Positions 1 to 9,861 of a stretch of DNA of 64,000 nt are shown in pieces. The notes beneath the pieces are model-generated. The model was not told the origin of the DNA. It was given only the letters and a program-made list of their open reading frames with translations, and did no database searches. How positions within the stretch are numbered: position 1 is the first letter of the stretch; each line of letters begins with the position of its first letter. Origin of the DNA: Hyaloraphidium curvatum (lineage: Eukaryota > Monoblepharomycota > Hyaloraphidiomycetes > Hyaloraphidiales > Hyaloraphidiaceae); contig JAIVFI010000014.1 in NCBI GenBank assembly GCA_025558095.1, positions 186,001 through 250,000 of the forward strand. Reading direction: 5' to 3'. Made by a program: the position numbers and the translations under genes.

Positions 1-2835
1 GCTGTCGAACAAGTTCGGCACCGCCGCTTCCTCCCGCTTCAGCAGCGCCTTGACCCGTTCCCGTTCGCCGGGCGCCGCGAAGCAGGCCGGGCAGTTCTCG
101 TTGATAATTGGTAGCCCGGCCTTGACGGCAAACTCGCGCGTCTCCTTCTCCCTGACGTAGACCAGCGGCCTGATGATCCTCAGCCCGTCCTTCTCGGCGT
201 AGCACGCCCGCATCGTCCGAAGCTGCCCGTTGCGCGACATGGCCATGTACATGCTCTCGGCGAGGTCGTCCAGGTGCTGCGCAAGGATCAGCGCGGTCAT
301 CCCTTCGCGGCGCGCGGCGGTGTAGAGGTGGCCCCTCTTCATGCGGGCACAGTAAGAGCAGTACTCGTCGGAGCCCTGCGGGAGGGTCTGCCGCGCCATG
401 GCAAAGATCTCGGTGCGCTCGTAGTGGTAGGGAACTCCCAGCCTGGCCATGTACGGGATCAGGGGCGAAGGATCAAAGGCCTCGGTGCCGGGATCGATGG
501 TGCACGCCGCGAGCTCGAAGGGCACCTGGATCTGCCCGCGAAGGTGCAGGAGCACGTGGAGGAGGGACAGCGAGTCCTTGCCGCCCGAGAGGCCAAGTAG
601 CAGGCGGTCGCCGGGGCGGATCATGTCCCATTCCCAGATGGCTTTTCGGCAAAGGAACAGGAGACGTCGAGGCGGAACAGGGTGGAGCTGAGGAGCGGGG
701 GAGGAAAGCAGGCCGAGGACCGCGGATGCGTTCGTGCCCTGATTGCTGGAGGCGGGTTCGACCGGCAAGGCCACGCGCTGCGAGCCGATCTTGCCGTTGA
801 CGCCACGTTTGGGCTGCTTCAGTTCGCGCTTGGTCGGGGTCGGGGCCAGAGAGGCCGTCGGGAGGGGAGGCGGCGTCGGCGAAACCCTCGCCTGTGCCGG
901 AGCGACTGTAATGGTACCCGTCGCGGGATCGTAGGCGTCCGTTCTCCGCGGCGCCAGACAGGGCAAGCAGACCCCGTCCCCGTCGGCCGAAGGCAGCGCG
1001 CAGGCCGATTCGATGCCGTCCAATGACGCACTCTGCCCCAACCCCGCGCGATAGCGCTCGGGATTCACCACGCAAGCAGCATCCACATCGCCGTGCGGCT
1101 CACCCAGGTCCCCTGCCGCCTCAAGCTGGAGCGCCCTCCGGGCTTCGACCGGCATCGCGAACCACCTGAGTCCTCCAAGCAGCTCTTCCTCCGGCTCCGG
1201 CAGCTTCTTCTTAAGCGCTTCGAGCGGCATGGTCTCCATGATCTCCCGCGCACGGCGACGCACTTCGCGGAGGGAAGTCGTGACCGGCGCCTCCTCGACG
1301 GCGGCAGGCCCGAACGGATCAAAATCGATTGCCAGCCACCTCCGCTCGGCAAACTTGCCAAACGCAGCCGAGAATCCCCATTCTCCAGTGTTGGCATCGT
1401 GCCGATAAAGAGGCAACATCCTCCAGCCCATCTCGGCCACCTCCCTCACGGCCTCGAGCACGTGCTCAACCTCCTCCTCTGGGGCAAAGTACGCCAGCGA
1501 GAACCTCACTGCGCCCGGCCGCGCGTGCTCGGCTGGATGCTGGGACCCGACGAGCAGGTCCTCGGTGGCCTGCACAGCCGCAGGCGACAGGCCCAGCAAG
1601 CGTTGTATGTACGGCCCGGCGCACATGCACCCGGCGCGAACCTGAATGCCGTAGAGATCGTTCAGGAGGCGAGCAACAAAGTTGTGGTGGAGAAAGGCGG
1701 CTCGGCCTTCCGAGTTGGGCGGAGGATGAGGGAAGCGAACGAGGAAGGAAAACACGGGGAGCCGCGGGCCATCCTCGGGGCCCAAGAGGCACAAGTTCGG
1801 GGAGCTCCGAAGCAATTTGAGCCCGCGGGCAACCAACTCTCCCTCGCGGTCCATGATAGTCGCGACTCCGACCGCCTGCTTGACCTTGAAGGCCAGGCCC
1901 GCGCGGACACAGCCCACAACGTCCGGCGTGCCGCCTTCCTCCCTTTCGGCGCGGTCGGCGAGGTACCTGTGCCCGTCGGCCGACACGAAAAACACGGATC
2001 CACCACCGGGAAAGGCGGGAGGGACGCGAGGATCGAAGAGGTGCTTCTTGGCGACGAGCACACCGTGAGCGCCGCCTGCGCCTCCGGGGAACTTGTGCGG
2101 GGAGAGGAAGATGGCGTCCTTGGCGGCCAGCGGATCAGAAGCGGGGTTCATGTCGACCGGCACATAGGGGCCGGCGGTCGCATAATCGAAAAAGGCGAAG
2201 GCGCCGCGCCGGTGGAGGGTCGCCGCCAGGCGGTCCGCGTCCTCGAGCAGGCCCGTGACGTTGGACGCGGCCGAAAAGGCACCAATCTTCAGGCTCTTGT
2301 CCGCATGCTGCTGCAGCAACAGATCAAGGACCTCGAGGTCGGTGCCGGTTCCGTCAGGCCTCTCCGGGACATCGATCACCAAGGCTCCGGATTCGCGCCA
2401 CGGGAGCACGTTCGAGTGGTGCTCCCAGGGGCCAAGAAAAACAACGGCATCCACCGCCCTTTCCTTCAGGCCCAGAACGTGAACCAGAAGGTTGACAGCG
2501 CCGGTCGCCCCGGCGCCGGCAAAGAGCACGACGTCCTTTTTCGCGTGCCCATTGACGGCGAGCTGCACGGCCTCCCTCGCCTCGGCCCGGAACGCAGCAG
2601 TCTGCCGGGCGGTGGCAGATGCCGCCGAATGGGTGTTTGCGTAGGCCGGAAGCACGCGTGCCCGCACAAAGGCCTCGACGCGGCCAAGGGCCCGGCCCGA
2701 GGCGGTCCAGTCGGCATAGACGCACGGCACGGGCCCGAACGGCGACGGGACCGGGGCGGAACTGCCGATGACGTCGGCAGCCAGAGCTGCGAGGCGCTCG
2801 GCCGCCTCGTCCGGCGAGGAGGCGCCGTGTGGCAT
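1..2835 (-). CDS. Cysteine desulfurase (aminotransferase class V) fused to TtcA-like tRNA thiolase, 3' end outside window
   Basis: One uninterrupted frame runs from the ATG at 2835 to the left edge (945 codons, no stop). Residues about 20-500 are a PLP-dependent class V aminotransferase of the cysteine desulfurase type. The PLP lysine is in SPHKFPGG (K248) and the candidate persulfide cysteines are in VRAGCMCAG (C403, C405). A low-complexity linker follows (about 560-710). From about 720 the protein resembles bacterial TtcA: KAIWEWDMI, the PP-loop LSGGKDS (750-755), CSYCARMKRG (C826, C829) and NENCPAC (C915, C918). TtcA uses an Fe-S cluster held by such cysteines to make 2-thiocytidine 32 in tRNA. 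Inference: the N-terminal half supplies sulfur to the C-terminal half. No intron is visible across the junction, so the fusion does not depend on a splice prediction. The gene is divergent from the BTB gene (54 bp between starts). The tRNA target could differ from bacterial TtcA; the C-terminus lies outside the window. Confidence 0.9.
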   Translation of the reverse strand, partial: MPHGASSPDEAAERLAALAADVIGSSAPVPSPFGPVPCVYADWTASGRALGRVEAFVRARVLPAYANTHSAASATARQTAAFRAEAREAVQLAVNGHAKKDVVLFAGAGATGAVNLLVHVLGLKERAVDAVVFLGPWEHHSNVLPWRESGALVIDVPERPDGTGTDLEVLDLLLQQHADKSLKIGAFSAASNVTGLLEDADRLAATLHRRGAFAFFDYATAGPYVPVDMNPASDPLAAKDAIFLSPHKFPGGAGGAHGVLVAKKHLFDPRVPPAFPGGGSVFFVSADGHRYLADRAEREEGGTPDVVGCVRAGLAFKVKQAVGVATIMDREGELVARGLKLLRSSPNLCLLGPEDGPRLPVFSFLVRFPHPPPNSEGRAAFLHHNFVARLLNDLYGIQVRAGCMCAGPYIQRLLGLSPAAVQATEDLLVGSQHPAEHARPGAVRFSLAYFAPEEEVEHVLEAVREVAEMGWRMLPLYRHDANTGEWGFSAAFGKFAERRWLAIDFDPFGPAAVEEAPVTTSLREVRRRAREIMETMPLEALKKKLPEPEEELLGGLRWFAMPVEARRALQLEAAGDLGEPHGDVDAACVVNPERYRAGLGQSASLDGIESACALPSADGDGVCLPCLAPRRTDAYDPATGTITVAPAQARVSPTPPPLPTASLAPTPTKRELKQPKRGVNGKIGSQRVALPVEPASSNQGTNASAVLGLLSSPAPQLHPVPPRRLLFLCRKAIWEWDMIRPGDRLLLGLSGGKDSLSLLHVLLHLRGQIQVPFELAACTIDPGTEAFDPSPLIPYMARLGVPYHYERTEIFAMARQTLPQGSDEYCSYCARMKRGHLYTAARREGMTALILAQHLDDLAESMYMAMSRNGQLRTMRACYAEKDGLRIIRPLVYVREKETREFAVKAGLPIINENCPACFAAPGERERVKALLKREEAAVPNLFDS

Positions 2836-2889
2836 CTTCGCGGGCGGGCAGAATTTGGTTGTTGATCGATTCTCGCACGACCGGAGGAG

Positions 2890-4062
2890 TTGAGTTCCCG
2901 CCTCGCCGACTTGGGCCGCCGAAACCCTCTGTTCCTCTTCTCGGTGCCGGTGTCTGGATTTGGAAAGCATGAGCCGCAAGCGGGCGCGCGTGGTCGAATC
3001 CTCGTCCGAGGACCGCTCCTCGGACGTCTCGAGGTCCGCTTCCTGCAGGGCCCCGTGTTCCGCTTCTTCCGCGGCACCATTGTCGCGCGGGCACCCGACT
3101 CCATCTTTGCGCATCATTTCGGCTCCGGAGGGGTCAACGAGGGCAAGACCGAGCTGCCGGAGACCTACACGCTGGACCGCGATCCGGACGTCTTCGCGCG
3201 CTTCTTCGAGCCGTACCTGAGGGGCTATCCGGGCCCGTCGCGCGCGTCGTGGAACGAGCTCCCGGAGGATACGAAGGCCAGGGTGGCCGCGGACGCGGAC
3301 TTTTACGGAATCGACGGCGTGGTGCCACCGCCCCACCCCGACATCATTCGCACGGTGCCGATCGTTGCTTTCAAGAGGGCGGCGCAGCTGCTGGAACAGG
3401 AGGAATGGGTCGACACAGGGGACGAGTGGACTCTTGTGACGTCGTTCCTCGTTGCTAGTCCGAACACGTATGCCGTGGAGTTCAGATTACACTTCTGCGG
3501 CGTCGATCGCGACCTGCAAGCAAGCTATCGGGGGACAGACGATGACGTTCGCGCCCAAATGGATGGCGTGCAACGCTTTGTACAGGTCAACCGTGTTGTG
3601 TACGATGATGCTGACGAGGGATTGTTCTGGACGGAGCTTGAGAAACGCATTGTGGAAACATGCCCGCGTATGATCACCTCCTGGTTCATGACCTCGCGTG
3701 TCATCATTCGGGGCATTCCGGCGGACGACGTGGTTCACTCGGCAGTCCATGCTGGTGAGAGCGTCCCTGAGCTCAGCTTGGACCGGGCATCCCTCCTGCC
3801 CCGGCAGTCGAGCCTGCGGGCGGACCTCGCTGAAGGAACGGACATTACGCATTCTGCATTTGGCCTTGTGCGCTCGCCGTTCCTCGACATTGAGGCCTCA
3901 ATTGACAAAGCCACTGGGATGTGCTTTCTCAGGGTTGACTACCTGGATCTTTGCTCCCTTGAGGAAGTGCCGCACGATCGCGGAATTTCATCTTTTGGGG
4001 GAACCGAACTGAGAAAAGTACTTACGCCATTGTTTAGTGGGCAGCTTCTGCGTACGGGGTGA
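2890..4062 (+). CDS. BTB/T1-domain (KCTD-like) protein
   Basis: Single-exon frame of 390 codons. Residues about 47-145 match the potassium-channel tetramerisation type of BTB fold: VRFLQGPVFRFFRG, then APDSIFAHHF, the acidic TLDRDPDVFARFFEPYLR block and the closing ADADFYGIDGV. In KCTD proteins this fold oligomerises and often serves as a cullin-3 adaptor. The remaining 240 residues are not recognised. The start is uncertain. The frame is open from 2890, but a more natural-looking N-terminus (MSRKRARVVESSSED) begins at 2969 in another frame and would need a frameshift or a very short intron near 3030 to join the BTB domain. Divergent from the desulfurase-TtcA fusion, so the two probably share a promoter region. 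Confidence 0.75.
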   Translation: MSSRLADLGRRNPLFLFSVPVSGFGKHEPQAGARGRILVRGPLLGRLEVRFLQGPVFRFFRGTIVARAPDSIFAHHFGSGGVNEGKTELPETYTLDRDPDVFARFFEPYLRGYPGPSRASWNELPEDTKARVAADADFYGIDGVVPPPHPDIIRTVPIVAFKRAAQLLEQEEWVDTGDEWTLVTSFLVASPNTYAVEFRLHFCGVDRDLQASYRGTDDDVRAQMDGVQRFVQVNRVVYDDADEGLFWTELEKRIVETCPRMITSWFMTSRVIIRGIPADDVVHSAVHAGESVPELSLDRASLLPRQSSLRADLAEGTDITHSAFGLVRSPFLDIEASIDKATGMCFLRVDYLDLCSLEEVPHDRGISSFGGTELRKVLTPLFSGQLLRTG

Positions 4063-4320
4063 TTCGGCAAGATCTGCGTTTGGGTTGGTCCATCTTGCGA
4101 CTAAACGATCGCGGTCGGTGGGGACGGCGCGTTTTAGGAGGCAGTTGTCATCTGTCTATGCGGCGCTTTGTAGGTGTAGCTCTGGACCATTGATCGAACG
4201 GACGGCGGAGCACATGGATCATTGAGGCCACAGTCATGGATTTCATCGGCATTCCAACCCGACAGAGCGTCCCGCGTCCTCGATCCTTTTTCATCCGGCA
4301 ACCCGCCATCCCGGCCCATC

Positions 4321-4857
4321 CTACTTGGCGGCGGGCTGCGCGGCCTTGAGCGAGTCGACGGCGCCCTGCAGCTTGGCGCCGATGGCGGCCTTGAGCGCCT
4401 CGACCTTCTCCTTGTTCTCGGGCTTGGCCAGCTCCTCCTGGAAGTGGGCGATGCCCTCCTTGACCTTCTCGGGGTCGGCGTGCGAGAGCTTCTCCTTGGC
4501 CGCGGCGATCCGTTCCTGGACCGCGGGGTCCTTGGCGGCCTCCTGGAGGTGCTTGATGATCTCTGCGGGGCAAAGAGGAGCGGGGAGCCGCAGATGAAGA
4601 GGAAACGGGGGAGGAAAGAACAGAGACGAGGGGCGGAGAGTCAGGGTCCCGCGGGGAGTGGAGCTGCGACGCCGGGCTCACCCTGGAGCTTGGCCTTGCC
4701 GGCGTCGGTCTGGAGCAGCTCCTTGAGCTCGCCTACGAGGGCTTTGTTGTCGGGGGCTGGGCAAAGAGCGGGGTGGGGGGCAGCGCGGCGGCCGCGGGGC
4801 GGCTGCGGGGTGAGCGCGCGCACGTTACGATCCCGCGCGGCGATGCGTACCGGCCAT
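4321..4857 (-). CDS. Small helical protein, 107 aa, unknown function
   Basis: Three exons on the minus strand: 4857-4851, 4756-4682 and 4562-4321. Introns are 94 nt (GTACGC...CCCAG) and 119 nt (GTGAGC...CGCAG). The first exon is only seven bases (ATGGCCG). All phases close and the sum is 324 nt, giving 107 residues. The product begins MAAPDNKALVGELKELL and is a run of amphipathic, Lys/Glu/Ala-rich helices (KVKEGIAHFQEEL, KVEALKAAIGAKL) with no cysteine, signal peptide or membrane segment. I do not recognise a family. Its composition resembles small coiled-coil or chaperone-like proteins, but that is only compositional. The short first exon is the least certain part. Confidence 0.65.
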
Positions 4858-5487
4858 TGCTGCAGGTGCGATGGGCGGAGGGAGGGTGGCTGCTCGGGTT
4901 TGAATGAATGCAAGGGCGGCCACGACGGAGGCCCTGGGGCCGCCGTCCAGGGACCCTCATGCGGAGACCCTGGCGGGTGGCGCCACATCGCGTGGTTGCC
5001 ATGCACGCCATAACGTAGTGAGCCGGTGTCGCATGAACGCTTTGAAGCACTCGGCATGTGAGAACGGATGGTGAATAGCGAGGAGCGAAGCTGAGCGACA
5101 TGTTGCGACCATCGTCCCCGAGGACCTTAATGACTTGGCCGCTCGTCTGATCGGAGCCGTCCTCCATCCGGGCTCTCCGCTGTCGGCGCATCTCGTGATC
5201 CGTGAAATGGGTTCGGGAGGCAGATTTGCTAGGATCTGCACGTCTCTCCCGGGCAGATCCGAGCGCGGCCGCGGGACAAGGGCTAAAGGCGCCGGAAGCC
5301 GGCATCCGCAGACTAGGTGGGCAAGGCAGGTCAGCACGGCCGATTTCGCCGCATTTCTTTGGGGTTCGTCGCGTCTAGCCGGGTGTCCGCAGTGATTGAT
5401 CTGGGGCGGTCTTCCCGCGCCGTGCAGTCGAACGCGCGAACTAAGAACTCCCCTCTCTCCACCCCATGCCGCCGCCCCGCCCCTAGA
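4858..5487. other. Intergenic region, divergent promoters
   Basis: About 630 bases between the 5' ends of the small helical protein gene (minus) and TFB3 (plus). I see no convincing coding signal, RNA gene or repeat; it probably holds both promoters. Confidence 0.5.
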
Positions 5488-6716
5488 ATGTCCAAACACT
5501 CCTGGTCCTCCCGCCCGACCGCCAACCTCCCCCGCGCCGCCCCCTCCGTCCCCTCCTCCAAACGCCCGCGCGATGCCGCGCCCTCCTCCTCGGCCGCCGA
5601 CCAATCCGCGGGCTACATCTCCCGCCCCGACGACGTCTGCCCCGTCTGCACCCGCGACCGCTTCCTCAACCCCTCCATGCGCCTCCTCGTCAGCCCGTGC
5701 TTCCACCGGGCGTGCTCGGACTGCGTGGACAAGGTCTTTGGCGGGGGCAAGGCGGCGTGCCCCGCGCCCGGGTGCGGCAGGGTGCTGTACAGGAGGGACT
5801 GGGCGGGGCAGACGTTCGAGGATCTGGGGGTGGAGAAGGAGGTGGGGATCCGGAGGGGGCTGGCGAGGATGTGGGTCGCGCCGCGGGTGCCGGGAGGACC
5901 GGGGCGGGGTGCTGACCCGTTCCGCGCCTTCCTTTCACGCGTTCCGGGTTCGCGGGTGCCGTGGAAAGATTCAACAAGAGGGAGGAGGATTTCGCGACGC
6001 CGGAGGAGTACGATGCCTACCTCGAGATGGTCGAGGAGATCGGTGGGCCTCCCCTCGTTCGGCGGCCCGGCCCGCGGACCGTACCGACGCCTTGTCGCCC
6101 CACCACAGTGCAGAACAAGATAACGGGCAGCGACGCGGCGGCCACCGACGCGCTCATCGACAAGTACAGGAAGGAGAACGACGCGGCGATAAAGAAGAAC
6201 GCGCAGCGGCTGGCCGAGGAGCGCAGGCTGGCGTCGTGGCGGGAGCAGGAGCGGCTCCGGAACCTGGCGCGGCGGCGCAAGTTCTACGAAGATCTGGAGG
6301 AGCGCGAGAGGGAGGGGAGGGAGAGGGAGAGAGACGAGTACCTCCGCGCCCTGGGGGAGGTCGGCGGGGACAGGGACAGGGTGGCGAGGCCAAAGGGGGA
6401 GCAGGGGATCAGCTTCCTCCCCGACGCGCCCTTTGCGGCGGACGACGACGGCGTGCCCGCCGAGCCGCCCTGGGCCGCCAAGGAGGAGACCGTCCAGCCG
6501 GGCGCCGAGGACCGAACCTGGCGCACGTGGCGGACGGATGCGCCCGAGTGGGAGGACAGGCCGGGCAGCCTGCAGGTGCCCGAGGTGGGGCGGTACCGCG
6601 ACCCGTGGTGGGAGGCGATGAAGGCCGCCGACCCGGGATGGGAGGCGGGGGGGATGGAGGGGAGGGTGATGTGGGAGAAGGCGCTGCGGGCGGCGGTGGA
6701 GGGGCTGTTTGTTTGA
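5488..6716 (+). CDS. TFB3: TFIIH/CAK assembly factor TFB3 (MAT1)
   Basis: Three exons: 5488-5870, 5969-6042 and 6109-6716 (1,065 nt, 354 aa). The start ATG is the one directly before MSKHSWSS. The RING finger uses C51, C54, C71, H73, C76, C79, C91 and C96 (CPVCTRDRFLNPSM, CFHRACSDCVDKVF, CPAPGCGRVL). It is followed by the family hallmark VEKEVGIRRGLARI-FNKREEDF, which is restored only by splicing at 5870/5969. The second intron (66 nt) is a multiple of three, so reading through it does not break the frame. Then come a basic/acidic coiled coil (about 150-230) and the conserved C-terminal element ending EKALRAAVEGLFV. MAT1/TFB3 joins cyclin H and CDK7 and anchors the kinase module to TFIIH in the nucleus. 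Length and domain order are normal for the family. Confidence 0.93.
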
Positions 6717-7589
6717 TGCGCGGTGGCGGATGGGGTGGATGGGAGGGAGCGGCGCGAAACCGGTGGCCATGTGGTTGTCGGGGCTGTGTGCTATCCGGGC
6801 GGAATGGGATCGGCCGGCCGGCCGGACGTCCAAGCGCCGCCGGACCGCCCCGGAAAAATTCGGGACGGACCGTTCGGAAGGTCATGTATCAAATGGGACC
6901 GTGACGGAAGCCGTGGGCGGACATGCGCGCGGCCCAAATCGGACATTCGAAATGGCGCGAGGAACACGGGGCTTTTCCTCGATGTCGGGTCCGGGACGAC
7001 TTTCGCTGGGTGCCGGACCCGGCCGCAAACCGGGCTGCCGGGGCTGAGGGACCGCGAAGGAGAAAGATCGGACGCCCTGCCGGCCGCGAGTCGCGTTTTC
7101 GGATGGGGTCGAAAGTGGCCGAGCGGCAAAGTGGCCCCGTGCCCGTGGTCGGTGTGGCAAAACACCACTTTGCGGAGCTCGCGGAGCTCCCGGGGCCCCG
7201 CGTTCGGCGCCGCGCGCCCCCAAGGACCGCCGTCCCGCAATGCCGCCGCAGCGGATGCACCTCGGGGGCGGGATTTGTCGGGTTCGGGGTTGACCCTGAA
7301 AATAGCTATCCGATCCGCCTGCCTTTGCACCAGCCGCTCTGAGCCAATCACCTCCGGAGCGGGAGGTGCGTCGGAGGCCAGCGCATCCCGCTCGGGAGCG
7401 ACCCATCAGCGCCCTTTTGCGCGGGCCTCCACGGGGCGTGGCGGCGGCGGGGCTCCCGCGGCGTGCGCGGGGTGTTTGCGGGGGTGCCCGGGCCGAGCGG
7501 GATCGGGCCCGGTTCTCCGACGCAAACCTTGCGCGGCAACCCGAAATCGCCAAGACAGCTGGCCGCGCGCCCGACGGACGACGCACGCC
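6717..7589. other. Intergenic/5' leader of the C2H2 gene
   Basis: About 870 GC-rich bases between TFB3 and the C2H2 factor. The frame of the downstream gene stays open back to about 6723, so an N-terminal extension cannot be excluded from sequence alone. The translation there is not protein-like, and I treat it as promoter and 5' leader. Confidence 0.4.
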
Positions 7590-8857
7590 ATGGCCGCGCC
7601 GGGCCGCGACGGGCGGGCCGACGGCGGGACGGGCGGGGGCGGCGGCGGGCCGCCGGGGGGCGCGTGGGCGCGGGCGGCTCCCGGCTCGCTGGCGGCTCCC
7701 GGCTCGCTGGCGGCGCTGCTGGGCGCCGGGCCGCCGGGCGGCGCGCCGCCGTGGGCCGCGGCTTACGGGGACGCGGGCGGCCGGCCGGCTCCGATCGGCC
7801 TCGGCAGCGCGTCGGCGCCGCAGCTCGCCGGCAGTCTGCGCGCGCAGCTGGGCCTGCGCTCGGCCTCGGCGCCGTTCGCCGGCTCGGACGCCCCGCCGTA
7901 CCTCGGCTCCTCGCCATTCGATCCGTACGCGCAGTTCGGCCCGCACCGCGGCTCCTCCACGCCGCCGCTGCCGGCAGGCTTCCAGCTCCCGGGTCAGCTG
8001 CAGGGGCTCCCTCAGGGCCAGCTGGCGGGGCAACGGCAGCAGCAGCCGCAGCCATCCTACCCCCGCTCGGCAGAGCCCCCCTTCCCCCGCTCCGCGGAAC
8101 CGCCTTTCCCCGTGCAACCGCCCCTCCAATCCCCCCTCCAGCCCCAGCCCCCCTCGCAGCTCCCCTTCCCCCCCTCCGCCGGCGCCTCCCCGCCGCACTA
8201 CCCCCCCAACGCCCCACCTTCCAACACGGGCTACCCCAACCCCGCGTACCCCTCCTTCCCCCCGCCATTCCCCGCCTACCCGCCCTACCCGGGCTACCCC
8301 CCCTACCCTCCCCCTGGGCCGACGCCGCAGCAGCAGGCGCAGGCGCAGCAGCAGGCCGACGACGACGTCGACGCCGAGATCCGCCGCACCTACACGTGCC
8401 CCTTTTGCGGCAAGGGGTACACCACCTCGGGCCACCTGGCCAGGCACAGGCGCACGCACCTGAACATCAACCCGTTCAAGTGCCCCGTCGAGGGTCCGTC
8501 TCCCCGTTTGCGCGCCGCCCGGATTGCCCGCTGACGCCCGCCCCAGGCTGCCCCCTGCGCTTCCACCGCGCCGACAACATGAAATCCCACGCGCGCTCGC
8601 ACGCCCGCCGCCTCGGCATCCCCCTCGCCGAGCTGATGAAGAAGGCGCAGCAGGGCATCCGCCCCCGCAGGGCGGCGCGGTACGTCGACGGCCCGCAGGG
8701 GGGGGCGGGGACGGGGGAGGAGGACGGGGAGTACGAAGTGGACGGGTTCCAGGGGCAGCAGGGGGGCGGACAGGCGGAGGGTGGGGGGGGGAGGAGGGTG
8801 AAGAGGGAGGATGAGGAGGACGATGGCGACGGGGAGTACGTGGACGGGAGGGACTGA
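7590..8857 (+). CDS. Two-finger C2H2 transcription factor, NRG1-like
   Basis: Two exons, 7590-8493 and 8547-8857 (53-nt intron, GTCCGT...CCCAG), 404 aa. Residues 1-260 are Gly/Ala/Pro/Gln-rich, typical of a transcriptional regulatory region, with long PPYPPYPG-like stretches. Two zinc fingers follow: CPFCGKGYTTSGHLARHRRTH, shortened here to its core C-x2-C and TSGHLARHRRTH, and a second C-x4-C finger, CPVEGCPLRFHRADNMKSH. The second finger is completed only after splicing. The SGHLARH plus RFxRxDN pattern resembles fungal Nrg1-type repressors. The C-terminus is basic then strongly acidic (REDEEDDGDGEY). Inference: a sequence-specific nuclear regulator; targets unknown. The start codon is chosen as the first good ATG after the non-coding-looking leader. 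Confidence 0.8.
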
Positions 8858-9861
8858 GCGGGCGGGGCGGAAGCGAGCTTGGTTTGCGGACGGGCGACGG
8901 CGCGGCGGATAGGGAGGGACGGCGATCGGGGCGGCGGCGGGACCGGGATCGGACGGGGACGGGAGGGGGGGCTGGCTGGGCACGGCTCGGGCACGGCAAG
9001 GGCAAGGCGCGGCGCTGCGGCACGGCTCTTTTCCACGCTACTGCACAACATCATCATCACTAGAGTTGATTATCTTCGCTTCCCCCGCCGCGGGTCCCGT
9101 CAAGGCGTCCCACCGCCCGACGGCCAACTTTCCTTGACTGCGTCCGTGACCCGCAGCATGCGCCTTGTGGCTTGGAGTGCCCTTCTCTGCTTGGAGTAGC
9201 GGGATCTGAAGCGCACTGACGTCGCACAGACAACCCAGCATGGCGACGAGCCGGGGCCGACGAGGGTGCCCGGCAAGAGCAGCGGCGGGAAGGCGCAAGC
9301 GACCCCGACGGAACGAACGGGGCGATCCTCGGGTCGCTGGGCGGGCCGCGGCGTCGAGTCTACCTCGGATCGGCGCGGCGGATCGGGCGGGGTCGAAACC
9401 GTTCCGCCGACGGATGGCATCCGGGCTGCTGCCGCACCGACCTCCCGGCTCTCGCACCGGTGGGGCTTCGCGGCCGAGATGGTCGCAGTCCGCTGCTCGG
9501 CGTACGGTCATAATCGGTTGGTTCCCGGTTGCTGCGGGTTATCCCGCCCGCGGGCTGGTGCTTTTGAGGGCAACGCGGCAATGCTTGCGATAGCTTTGCA
9601 GCATCGACACGCGAAACCACCGATTGAAAAGCGTTAAGCTGCTCGGGGTCATGCCTTTGTCTTGAGCCGCAGTTCCACGGATTTATGCACGTCCGGACGT
9701 TCGGGCAAAGGTGCGAAGGTGACGCAAAGGGTGCGTCGTCAATGTCCTTTCCCGGTCTAGGTCTTCCGAGGAACGAGGCCCCCTAGTGTCCTCATTCCAC
9801 GCTCCGTCGTCGCGGGGCTTCAATCGCCTTTCCCTGCTCCTTCGGCTTGAGATCCCGCACA
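8858..9861. other. Intergenic region
   Basis: About 1.0 kb between the C2H2 factor and the secreted-protein gene. Only short overlapping open frames without protein character are present; no RNA gene or repeat noticed. Confidence 0.4.

Noticed and set aside
1093-2865. 590-codon plus-strand frame
   Set aside because: Antisense shadow of the desulfurase-TtcA gene; the minus strand has family motifs throughout, while this product is compositionally biased.
6882-9023. 713-codon minus-strand frame
   Set aside because: GC-rich shadow of the C2H2 gene and its leader; Arg/Pro/Ala-dominated product without domains.
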